64,000 bases of DNA, taken from assembly GCF_014648775.1 (NCBI RefSeq), contig NZ_BMRT01000001.1, positions 1,364,001-1,428,000 of the forward strand, in the 5' to 3' direction. The notes under the pieces are model-generated. The model worked only from the letters and a program-made list of their open reading frames with translations, did no database searches and was not told the DNA's origin. The stretch's first letter is position 1, and every line of letters starts with the position of its first letter. This document shows, one piece after another, positions 55,853-63,311 of the stretch. Source of the DNA: Streptomyces abikoensis (GTDB lineage Bacteria; Actinomycetota; Actinomycetes; Streptomycetales; Streptomycetaceae). Made by a program: the position numbers and the translations under genes.

Positions 55853-57598
55853 TTACTCCTGGGGTTCGGTGGTCTCGTCCTCGGCGGCGGTCTTCTGCCG
55901 GCGGCGGGTTGCCCACAGTGCGCCTCCTCCGGCCAGCAGCAGGGCTGTGGCTCCGCCCAGCGCCCATGCGGTGGTGTCGGCACCGGTGTGGGCGAGTGCT
56001 CCGCCCGGGGTGTCGGGGGTCTTGGGCTTGTCCGGCCGGTGCGGCGGGGTGGTCGGCGGCGTGGTGGGCGGGGTCGTCGGCGGCGTGGTGGGCGGGACGG
56101 GGGTGTTCTCCACCGTGACGGCGACCTGCTCCCCCGGCTTTGCCGTGAACGGCGCCGGAGTCTTGTTCAGCTGGTAGTGCTCGGGGGCCTTGGTCTCCTT
56201 GGCCCAGTAGCGGGTGCCCGCCTTGAGGTCGACGCCGAGCTTGAGCTTCGCGGTGCCGTCCGCGCCGGTGGTCAGCTCGGCAACCTTCTTGCCCGGCTGG
56301 TGCTTGCCCGCCGCGTCGATGGTGTCGGAGTCGATCTCGATGACCGCGCCCGCGAGTGCCTTGCCGGTCGACTTGTCGATCTTCTTCACCAGGAGGTCGG
56401 CGTCCTTGAACGGGTCGACGACGGTGATCGGATGGGCCTTGGCGGACTGGCCCTCGGTGATGACGATGTCCTGGTCGGGCACCAGGGCGTGGATCGTGTC
56501 GCCGCTATCGGTCTCGTGCAGGCGGTACGTGCCCGGTGCGAGGTTCTCGAACGCGAGGATGCCGTCCGCGTTCGTCCTACCTTCGGCGACGGTCTTTCCG
56601 GTGACCGGGTCGATGAGCTGGAAGCCGGCGCCGGCCATCGTGTCCTTGCCCGGGTCGGTCTTGTGGATCTCGACGCCGCCCGTGGCGGGGGTGACCTTGA
56701 CCTTCGTGGTGCCTTCGGCAGTGGTGGTGTCGCCAGCCAGCAGCATGCGCTGGGCCGAGGCGTCGCGCGGTTCGAGGACTTTCAGCTGGGAGCCCGGCAG
56801 CCCGCTCGCCGTCGCCTTCACCGTGGCTTCACCGGCCGTGCCGGCGGTGAACTGCCAGCTGGCACTTCCGTCCTTGTCGGTGGTGACGCTGCCGCGGGCG
56901 GTGCCGGAGCCGGTCTCGGACAGGTCGATCTTGACGCCTGGGACCTTGGCACCGGACAGGGAGGCGGTGACCTCGACGGCCACCGAGACCTTCTTGCCCG
57001 CGGTGGTGGTCTCGATGCTCGGCTTGATGTGCAGGGTATAGGGGCCGGCGTACTTCTTCGCTTCGGCGATGTAGCCCTCGGCCAGCGTGCGGGCCGTCGG
57101 CGACACGTTCGGGTAGCCCAGGCGCTGCTTGCCGCGGGATCCGTTGAGGGCGTACTTCCCGCCGGCCAGGAACTCGTACGTCGCGGCGTCGACGGCGGCG
57201 GCCTGCTCGTTGGACTGCGTCTGGCCGTACTTGCCGATCACGTAGGAGGCGTAGGCGACGTGGGAGTCGGGGACAGCCTGGCCGGTCTCGGAGGACGTCC
57301 AGTGGGTGACGGTCTTCGGGCCGGTGTAGCCGCCGGCGGCCTGGGGGCCCTTGCGCTCGGGGTCGGCGCAGTAGGTCTCGCTGTCGCCCCAGACCTTGAT
57401 GCCGGGCGGACCGTAGGCGCCGATGTGGGAGGTGGCGGCGTTGCCGTCGGAGTCCGGGATCGCGTAGCCGGGCCCGAAGTCAAGCGGCTTCGCGTCGGCG
57501 GCCTGGGCGGTCGGCATCCAGGCGAGGGTGCCGGCCACGCCGGCGGCGACGACAGTCGACAGCAGCCGGACGGTACGAGGGGTGGTGCGGGTGCGCAT
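55853..57598 (-). CDS. Sortase-anchored surface protein with thioester and SpaA-like domains
   Basis: A protein of 581 aa with signal peptide RTVRLLSTVVAAGVAGTLAW...TAQA. Residues 35-190 resemble the TQXA/Cys-Gln thioester domain (YCADPERKGPQAAGGY and SNEQAAAVDAATYEFLAGGK). Residues 190-290 are beta-rich. Two SpaA-type prealbumin folds begin at GVEIHKTDPGKDTMAGAGF and DLLVKKIDKSTGKALAGAV, with the lysines that normally form isopeptide bonds. A TTPP-repeat stalk precedes the sortase E signal LAHTGADTT, a membrane helix and RRRQK. It would be displayed on the cell wall, for adhesion. Confidence 0.8.
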   Translation of the reverse strand: MRTRTTPRTVRLLSTVVAAGVAGTLAWMPTAQAADAKPLDFGPGYAIPDSDGNAATSHIGAYGPPGIKVWGDSETYCADPERKGPQAAGGYTGPKTVTHWTSSETGQAVPDSHVAYASYVIGKYGQTQSNEQAAAVDAATYEFLAGGKYALNGSRGKQRLGYPNVSPTARTLAEGYIAEAKKYAGPYTLHIKPSIETTTAGKKVSVAVEVTASLSGAKVPGVKIDLSETGSGTARGSVTTDKDGSASWQFTAGTAGEATVKATASGLPGSQLKVLEPRDASAQRMLLAGDTTTAEGTTKVKVTPATGGVEIHKTDPGKDTMAGAGFQLIDPVTGKTVAEGRTNADGILAFENLAPGTYRLHETDSGDTIHALVPDQDIVITEGQSAKAHPITVVDPFKDADLLVKKIDKSTGKALAGAVIEIDSDTIDAAGKHQPGKKVAELTTGADGTAKLKLGVDLKAGTRYWAKETKAPEHYQLNKTPAPFTAKPGEQVAVTVENTPVPPTTPPTTPPTTPPTTPPHRPDKPKTPDTPGGALAHTGADTTAWALGGATALLLAGGGALWATRRRQKTAAEDETTEPQE

Positions 57599-57839
57599 GG
57601 GGTGGTGGTGCTCCTGTGATGCGGAAGGGACCGGCCCCGCGCAGCGGGGACCGTGTGGTGAAGCCCGCGCCCAGCGGGGCTCGAGGCGGAAGGACGGTGG
57701 AAGGAAAGGGCCGTCAGGAGGTGCTGCTACGGTGCGCGACGGCGAGCGGTGCGGTGTATCCCCAGGCCGGGTGCGAGGGACGTGAAGGCCATCGGTTCCG
57801 GCTGAAGCTCGGCAACCGGTATGCGGGGCGTGGCGTTAG

Positions 57840-58712
57840 TCATCGTGACCGTCCGCTCGTCGTCGGTCCCGGGACGATGGGCTGGTGGCGGGTGGTGTGG
57901 GAGAACAGGTCGGCGTGCCGCCACGAGGGCGGTGTGCGCTGTGCGGTGATGGCCGGGGTGGTGCGGGGGCTGGTGGCGACGGCGGCCGCGGCCATTGACC
58001 GGCGCCCCTGCCCATCCTGCGCACGGTCAGCGGCCTGGGCGGGTGCCCATAGGGGGTGGTGTGCTGTGGTGGGCGGCTTGCCTGCGGCCCACGCCGAGAG
58101 CGCGGTGTAGGCCGGGCCCAGGGCGCGGGCGGCGGCGGTGAGTTGGTAGGGCGAGCGGTGGCTGTCGGTGACGCGCTCGACGAGACCGTCAGCGCCCAGC
58201 TGCCGCAGCCGGGAGGTGATCACCATCGGGGACAGTCCGGGGGCCACTTCGCGGGCCAACTCTCCGCTACGCATCGGGCCGTTGGTCTGCAGCGCCCACA
58301 GGACGGCGGTGGCGTGGCGCGGGGTGATCAGCTTGAGGACGTCCTCGACCTGCTCGGCACGGGCAGTGGGGCCGGTGTCCTCCAGGCATGAGCCGGCCCA
58401 GGCGGCCAGCGCATTCTGGGCGGGGGCGAGTTCGCGTCCTCGGTCGGTGAGGGCGTAGTAGACCGGGCGTCCGTCGGTGGCGTTGCGGTCGACGAGTCCG
58501 TGGTCGGCCAGGGCCGCCAGTCGCTGGGAGACAGCGGGATCTTTCAGCCAGGGCAGCTTCTCGCGCACCTCGTGGTAGCGCAGGCGGTCGGCTTGCTGGA
58601 GGGTCTGCAGCGTCCACACGCTCCAGCGCGGGGCGATCATCGCCAGGGACTCCTCCACACGCTGCAGGTCGTTGATGTGGGGGGTCGGGGAGGTGAAGGT
58701 GGTGGCGGTCAC
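57840..58712 (-). CDS. Tandem winged-helix regulator (two HxlR domains)
   Basis: A protein of 290 aa from GTG 58712, with AAGGAG 8 bases upstream. The first domain (APRWSVWTLQTLQQADRLRYHEVREKLPWL, AALADHGLVDRNATDGRPVYYALTDRG) and the second (TPRHATAVLWALQTNGPMRSGELAREVAPGLS, LRQLGADGLVERVTDSHRSPYQLT) are both HxlR-like. The normal redox/effector Cys is absent in both. The tail is Ala/Thr/Arg-rich. Two fused DNA-binding domains suggest binding as a pseudo-dimer. Confidence 0.75.
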   Translation of the reverse strand: MTATTFTSPTPHINDLQRVEESLAMIAPRWSVWTLQTLQQADRLRYHEVREKLPWLKDPAVSQRLAALADHGLVDRNATDGRPVYYALTDRGRELAPAQNALAAWAGSCLEDTGPTARAEQVEDVLKLITPRHATAVLWALQTNGPMRSGELAREVAPGLSPMVITSRLRQLGADGLVERVTDSHRSPYQLTAAARALGPAYTALSAWAAGKPPTTAHHPLWAPAQAADRAQDGQGRRSMAAAAVATSPRTTPAITAQRTPPSWRHADLFSHTTRHQPIVPGPTTSGRSR

Positions 58713-58800
58713 CGAAGGGCTCCTTGCAGAAGGTCAGCGGGTACGGGCAGCGGTTGCACACGACGCTCGGGAAGGGAGCCGAGTACGGGGCATCGGCTCG

Positions 58801-59223
58801 TCAGCGATTGCGGCGTACGGCGGGCGTGGTGGAGGCCGTTGCCGCCAGCCGGACCGGCAGCGCCGTGGCCACCGGGCGGGCAGCCGCAGGCCGCGAAGAG
58901 CTGGTGGGCATGGTGCGCAGCAGCTCGTCGATGGCCTGGGCGTACTGGGCTTTGGCGGTGGTAGCTGCCGCCAGCCACTGGATGTCGACGGCCAGGTCCT
59001 CGGCCGCCGGTTCCTGGCCTGGGGCGGTGGCCGTGTGGAGGCGGTCACGGACCTCGTCGAGGTGGCCTTCGGCTACGGTGAGAAACCGCCGCAGCTCGAG
59101 CATGCGCTGCACGGCCGGCGAGACCGACGCGGCGGCCTGCTGCTGGTGCAGTTCTTCCATGCTGTGGCCGAAGGCGGCCTCGATGACGCCGTCCTTGCTG
59201 GACGGAAGCAGAGCAACACTCAC
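58801..59223 (-). CDS. Small helical hypothetical protein, 140 aa
   Basis: GTG 59223 start. The sequence is an extended helix with coiled-coil character (QRMLELRRFLTVAEGHLDEVRDRLH) followed by an Ala/Thr/Arg-rich tail ending AVRRNR. It belongs with the similar proteins at 59263 and 60739 (helical head, disordered basic tail). The function is unknown. Confidence 0.55.
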   Translation of the reverse strand: MSVALLPSSKDGVIEAAFGHSMEELHQQQAAASVSPAVQRMLELRRFLTVAEGHLDEVRDRLHTATAPGQEPAAEDLAVDIQWLAAATTAKAQYAQAIDELLRTMPTSSSRPAAARPVATALPVRLAATASTTPAVRRNR

Positions 59224-59262
59224 ACAGACCTCAATATCAACGGCAAGGTGGAAAAGGGTGGT

Positions 59263-59754
59263 TCACCGGCGGCGGGCCGACGCCTCGGTGTGGATGGCCG
59301 TCGGCGGCACGGTGCTCACGGCCGGTACTGGCGCGGTCGCGAGCGGGTAGTTCGGGGAGTGGGCGGTGGCCGCCGCCCGTCGGGCTTGCGCCGCCACCGG
59401 GTCGGCCAGGGGACGGGAGGCTTGGCGGTCGACCAGGCGGAGCAGGGCCGTGGCCTGGGCGTCACGGGCGGCCATCGCCTCGGTGACCGCGCCCGCGGCC
59501 TCCAGCAGGTGCCCTCCGTCAACTTCACTCAGGCCGTCTTCCGCTGCGCCGAGTCGTTCGAGCAGCACGTCGTGGTGGCCTTCCAGCGTCTGCTGCAACT
59601 CGGAGAGCCGGGCGTACGCCTCCACGATCCCCGCGAGGCCCGCGTCCGGGTGCGCTGTGGTCGCGATGTGCTGCTGGAGGTCGGTGAGGGTGCGGCCGAG
59701 GGACTGCTCGATCCGTGCGCCGAACAGTGCCAGCACCTCGTCGTCACTCATCAA
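59263..59754 (-). CDS. Small helical hypothetical protein, 163 aa
   Basis: ATG 59754 with AGGGAG 7 bases upstream. Helical sequence (IVEAYARLSELQQTLEGHHDVLLERLGAAED) is followed by a Pro/Thr/Ala/Arg tail ending ASARRR. The 41-bp element at 59804-59844 lies 50 bases upstream and probably contains its promoter or operator. The general layout matches the 58801 protein, and the two may form a pair. The function is unknown. Confidence 0.55.
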   Translation of the reverse strand: MMSDDEVLALFGARIEQSLGRTLTDLQQHIATTAHPDAGLAGIVEAYARLSELQQTLEGHHDVLLERLGAAEDGLSEVDGGHLLEAAGAVTEAMAARDAQATALLRLVDRQASRPLADPVAAQARRAAATAHSPNYPLATAPVPAVSTVPPTAIHTEASARRR

Positions 59755-59803
59755 TCAACTCCCTGGGCGATACGGGTGGTAGTGCCTCCAGGGTCGGGAT
59801 GAC

Positions 59804-59844
59804 GGCCGGTTTGGATAACCGGTGATCACGCGCTATAAGCAGAC
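59804..59844. promoter_or_regulatory. 41-bp regulatory element, copy A
   Basis: This block matches the one at 63208-63248 in 33 of 41 positions without gaps. Shared cores are GTTTGG, TAACCGGT and GCGCTATAAGCAG. Both copies lie just upstream of minus-strand operons (here the gene at 59263-59754). Probably a shared operator or promoter. Confidence 0.6.
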
Positions 59845-59889
59845 ACCCGCCACCGCCCGGCTGGGGCGGCTGTGGGCAGACCCACCCGG

Positions 59890-60684
59890 TCAGCGCCGGA
59901 GCCCTGACGAGGGAGGCGTCGGAGGCTTGGCGGGCGGTAGGGCCGCCGGGGGCGGCTGGGGCGATCTGCGGATGGTGGTGCGGGCGGCCACGGCCCTGGA
60001 CGTGGCGAGCACGCCGGGGATAGAGGTACGCGGCGCCGGAAGGGGTCCCTCGCGGCTCTCCATCCACTCCCACGCCGCTTCGGCGTTGCGGAAGGCTCCT
60101 TCGCGCAGGGTGTAGGTCGGGCTGTCGGGTGACCACGTTTCGAGAAAGAGACGGTACGGCTTGTCGGCGCTGGAGGGGTCGGCGTCGTGGACCAGCACGG
60201 ACGTCTCGTACTCGGCGCAGTCGTCGGTGTAGTGCTCGACGACGGCGTACCGGGTGCCGGAGGTCATCAGCTGTTCTTCCAGGACTGTGGTGAGTGCATC
60301 GGACGGCCGTGCTCCCGTGCGCTCCGGCGGCACACGGACGGCATCCGGTTCCGCCCCTCGGACGATCAGCCACCGCTGGGCCAGGGAGATCAGAGGATGG
60401 CGCTCGGCGTCGAAGCGGAAGGTCCACTTGTCCGGGTCCCGGGTCAGCGTCACGGCCAGCAGCTGCGGGCTGCCGGGGATGTCCCAGGTTGCCGCTGTGT
60501 CATGCAGGACGAGGTAACTGTTCCGGCCGTCGTCGGTATGGTGGGTGACCAGCGGAGCGAGGCAATCGTGGTGCGTGGTCAGCGCGTGGAAGAGGTAGTC
60601 ATCACTCCCATCAGCCAGGGTGTATCCCTCGAGACGGAAGTCCAGTGCGGACAGATCGGGCAGGTCGCGTTCGGGATGGTTCAA
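59890..60684 (-). CDS. Hypothetical protein, 264 aa
   Basis: TTG 60684 start. The beta-rich sequence LVTHHTDDGRNSYLVLHDTAATWDIPGSPQLLAVTLTRDPDKWTFRFD is followed by a Ser/Pro/Arg-rich tail. The central part (ALTTVLEEQLMTSGTRYAVVEHYTDDCAEYE) is unrecognised. The gene is flanked by the 60739 operon upstream and copy A downstream. The function is unknown. Confidence 0.5.
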   Translation of the reverse strand: MNHPERDLPDLSALDFRLEGYTLADGSDDYLFHALTTHHDCLAPLVTHHTDDGRNSYLVLHDTAATWDIPGSPQLLAVTLTRDPDKWTFRFDAERHPLISLAQRWLIVRGAEPDAVRVPPERTGARPSDALTTVLEEQLMTSGTRYAVVEHYTDDCAEYETSVLVHDADPSSADKPYRLFLETWSPDSPTYTLREGAFRNAEAAWEWMESREGPLPAPRTSIPGVLATSRAVAARTTIRRSPQPPPAALPPAKPPTPPSSGLRR

Positions 60685-60738
60685 CGGTGTTCTTCGATCA
60701 GGTGTCGTCCACGGCGGTGAACCGTGGCGTCGGCATCG

Positions 60739-61428
60739 TCAGCGTCGGCGCGGCTGGGCCGTCCGCGCAGCCACGGGCGCAGCGGTCGGGACGGTCTGTA
60801 CCGCGGGTGGGCTCTGGCGGGTCCGGGTCAGACAGGCGCGGCCGGCATCGGTCAGCGTGATGGGTTGCCCGGCGTGCAGAGGCCGTGTGATGTCCCGGTT
60901 CACCAGGCCCTGTGCTTCGAGCCGCTGGAAGGCGGGCCACGTGACGCGGCTGCCGGCGGGGGTGGTCACGGACATGCGGTGGGTGAGCAGGTGCTCGCGC
61001 AGTACCGCGCCGCCGGGGGCGATGGCCACCAACGCGGCGTAGTCGGCCTGGAGAAGATCGGCCCCGGGTGGCGCCAGGCGGGGCCGGTTCCGTTCTTCGA
61101 AGGGCTCGAGCGTGCACAGCAGTTCAGCGGCGCGCTCGTCACGCTGGGCGGCGGCGTCCTGCAGCTGCGCGACGGTGCGGTCGATGCGTTGGAAGAGGGC
61201 GTCTTCGACCTCGAACTCGCCGCTGGAGAGCCGGTGGAGCAGGGTGCGGTAGAAGGTGACACCCCGTTCCGCGTCCGCCAGCGCGCGGTGCGCGGCCACC
61301 ACGTCCGCAAGCCCCTCCTCGGCATGGACGCCGGTCTCCCACAGTGCGTCGATGCTCCAGCCCGTTGCGCTCTCCACCCGTGCATCGAGGGAGGTCAGCG
61401 CCTTCGGGGAAGTTCTCGCGGTGCTCAC
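60739..61428 (-). CDS. Hypothetical protein, 229 aa, last gene of a coupled four-gene operon
   Basis: GTG 61428 overlaps the stop of the 61425 gene by 4 bases. Mostly helical (EGLADVVAAHRALADAERGVTFYRTLLHRL, QRIDRTVAQLQDAAAQRDERAAELLCTLEP). It then has a winged-helix-like SVTTPAGSRVTWPAFQRLEAQGLVNRDITRPL and a Pro/Ala/Arg tail ending in QPRRR. It may bind DNA through this wing. It has the same head-and-basic-tail layout as the proteins at 58801 and 59263. Confidence 0.55.
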   Translation of the reverse strand: MSTARTSPKALTSLDARVESATGWSIDALWETGVHAEEGLADVVAAHRALADAERGVTFYRTLLHRLSSGEFEVEDALFQRIDRTVAQLQDAAAQRDERAAELLCTLEPFEERNRPRLAPPGADLLQADYAALVAIAPGGAVLREHLLTHRMSVTTPAGSRVTWPAFQRLEAQGLVNRDITRPLHAGQPITLTDAGRACLTRTRQSPPAVQTVPTAAPVAARTAQPRRR

Positions 61429-62039
61429 GCGGCGCGCTCGTCACGGCGGGCGGGATTGACCGACAGGTCCGGGCGGTGTCGGCGCAGCGCGGCGGTGAAC
61501 TCGGAGCGCCTGTAGCCCTTGCGCTGGGTGCCGTCGGGCAGGCGGATATTGTGCGAGCGGATGCTGTAGGGGGACAGCAGGATGGCCAGGCGTCGGGGGG
61601 TGAGGTCTTCGCGCTGCCAGGTGCCCAAGGCAGGCCCCTTTGTCGAGCGCAGGGCCTCCACGATGTCCGTCGTGGGCAGGACTCCCGGGTCTCCGTGGGC
61701 GGCGAACGTCTCACGGCAAGCCCGAAGGATTCCCGTATCACCCTGGCTGTATTCCACCGCGTGATGTGCGTGCCGGCCTGCGGGCGGATGCGCGGCAACT
61801 GCCCTGGTGGCTGCGCTGTGGCGCGGTGTGGCGCTGAGCAGGTGGACGAGCTCTTCCGCACGCTCCAGCAGCTCGAGTGCCTTCTGCCGACACCGGGCGC
61901 GGTGCTCCTCCTGCAGGGCTTTGTCAGCGTGGAGGGCCGGGGTGAGCGCCGGGTACGGCAGGCGTGCGCCGGCCCCGTCGAGGCGATGCTGGGCGCAGCA
62001 GGAGGCGTCTATCAGGAGGTCAGCAAGGAAGGGCGTCAT
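61425..62039 (-). CDS. Protein with DUF3631-like C-terminal domain
   Basis: A protein of 204 aa. The C-terminal part (DIVEALRSTKGPALGTWQREDLTPRRLAILLSPYSIRSHNIRLPDGTQRKGYRRSEF) matches the end of DUF3631 proteins, which usually follow a P-loop helicase-type domain in phage/plasmid primase-like proteins. Only this tail is present here; the N-terminal part is a helical region, so the domain has been recruited separately. It is coupled by ATGA to the RelE-like gene upstream and by GTGA to the next gene. Confidence 0.6.
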   Translation of the reverse strand: MTPFLADLLIDASCCAQHRLDGAGARLPYPALTPALHADKALQEEHRARCRQKALELLERAEELVHLLSATPRHSAATRAVAAHPPAGRHAHHAVEYSQGDTGILRACRETFAAHGDPGVLPTTDIVEALRSTKGPALGTWQREDLTPRRLAILLSPYSIRSHNIRLPDGTQRKGYRRSEFTAALRRHRPDLSVNPARRDERAA

Positions 62040-62527
62040 CGGGAAGGACCTTTCTGGGCGAGCGGAGCCGTCGGAGCGGCGGTGACCGCGGGGACAGCGC
62101 GGCGCTGGGGTGTGGGGGATGCAGCAGTGCGGACCGGCACGGTGCGGGGTGAACGGGCGCGGGCGGCGCTGGCGCGGGGCGACGAGGTGGTGCGTGTGCG
62201 GCCGAGCCGGTGGAAGGCGGTGTTGTACGCCTCGAAGCCGGCGCGGGGCCGCATGGCGACCAGGAAGATCTCCCGCTTGTGCAGGGAGCCGACCGGGGCG
62301 GGGCGTTCCTGGTAGACGATGCGCCAGTCGACCTTGGCGTCGACGTAGAGCTTGCGGCAGTCCGACAGGTCCTGGCCGTGCCGGTCGTCGAGACGCTGGC
62401 CGCGTTGTTCGCCGTGGACAAGGTCCTGCAGGGAGAGGAGGGCAAGGCCGCGGATCTCGGTCGGTGCCTCGCGCAGATCGTCCAGGGCGCGGGGGTCGGC
62501 GGCGAACGCGAACTTGGGGAAGCTCAC
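62036..62527 (-). CDS. RelE/ParE-like small protein with disordered tail
   Basis: A protein of 163 aa from GTG 62527, overlapping the upstream stop (GTGA). The first 100 residues resemble RelE-fold toxins: LRKLYVD-like DLSDCRKLYVDAKVDWRIVYQE and KREIFLVAMRPR. The tail is Arg/Pro/Ala-rich and basic. No antitoxin-like gene is directly adjacent, so it may be a toxin-derived RNA-binding protein rather than a working toxin. Confidence 0.5.
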   Translation of the reverse strand: MSFPKFAFAADPRALDDLREAPTEIRGLALLSLQDLVHGEQRGQRLDDRHGQDLSDCRKLYVDAKVDWRIVYQERPAPVGSLHKREIFLVAMRPRAGFEAYNTAFHRLGRTRTTSSPRASAARARSPRTVPVRTAASPTPQRRAVPAVTAAPTAPLAQKGPSR

Positions 62528-63156
62528 GTCGGCGTCACGTGGCCTGGGTGTGTCCCGGTGGTGGGGACCGGGTCGGTGGTGGGCTTCGGGCCGGGCAGCA
62601 GGCGGTGCGCGGGCCGGGCCGGATTCGTGGTGCACGCGGCGAAAGGACCACCGGGTGCGCGGAGTTGGGCCATGGCGTGGTCGAGGTGGTCGCGGTGCCA
62701 CGTCGAGGGGCCTGACGGGCCGGCCTCGGGGTCGATGTGCTGCTGCCAGGCCAGCCACAGAGCATGGAGACGGGCAACAGCCTCGGGGTGTTGGTCCCAC
62801 CAGGGGCACCAGGGGGCACTGGAGGTGATCTCCCGGCCGTAGACCGGCAGGAGCAGGTCGTCGACCCAGTCGGTGAGCGCGTCGAGCTCGGTCTCGTACG
62901 CCTGGCCCTCCATGGCCATGATGAACAGCGGTTCACCACCACCGGCCGGTCCCGGGCCAGGAGCGAAGCCGCCGAAGTCGGGTCCTGGCAGGGGTATCGG
63001 CGGCGGGTCGGCGGCCAGGTGGTCCAGGACGCGGGCCTGCTCCTGGGACTGGTCGATCAGCCGGCGCACGCTCGCGGACAGATCAGCCAGGTCGAGGTCC
63101 GTCATACGGACCGGCTCCGGGATTTCTCCCGTGGAGGGGTCGGGGGAATCAGACAC
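62524..63156 (-). CDS. DUF4913 protein
   Basis: About 210 aa from GTG 63156. The DUF4913 core is TDWVDDLLLPVYGREITSSAPWCPWWDQHPEAVARLHALWLAWQQ, a domain common on actinobacterial plasmids and integrative elements. The preceding region is helical and acidic (LADLSASVRRLIDQSQEQARVLDHL). The DUF4913 role is unknown. The gene opens the tightly overlapping operon 63156-60739 and follows the 41-bp element copy B. Confidence 0.7.
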   Translation of the reverse strand: MSDSPDPSTGEIPEPVRMTDLDLADLSASVRRLIDQSQEQARVLDHLAADPPPIPLPGPDFGGFAPGPGPAGGGEPLFIMAMEGQAYETELDALTDWVDDLLLPVYGREITSSAPWCPWWDQHPEAVARLHALWLAWQQHIDPEAGPSGPSTWHRDHLDHAMAQLRAPGGPFAACTTNPARPAHRLLPGPKPTTDPVPTTGTHPGHVTPT

Positions 63157-63207
63157 AAAGCTTCTTTCCAACAGGGCGAGTTCAGTGAAGGCCAGCATCC
63201 GGACTCC

Positions 63208-63248
63208 GGCCAGTTTGGGTAACCGGTATCCGGGCGCTATAAGCAGGC
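63208..63248. promoter_or_regulatory. 41-bp regulatory element, copy B
   Basis: Second copy of the element described at 59804-59844, 52 bases upstream of the DUF4913 start and downstream of the methyltransferase stop. The most conserved part is GCGCTATAAGCAG, which is CTGCTTATAGCGC on the transcribed minus strand. Confidence 0.6.
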
Positions 63249-63311
63249 GGTATCAGCCAGCCCGTATCCGCCAAGGGCAGGGCCCGTGGCTCCGCCGGTG
63301 GGCATCGTCGG

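Noticed and set aside
55571..57619. A 682-codon plus-strand frame over the surface-protein gene.
   Set aside because: The minus strand has signal peptide, repeat domains and sortase signal; the plus frame has no features.
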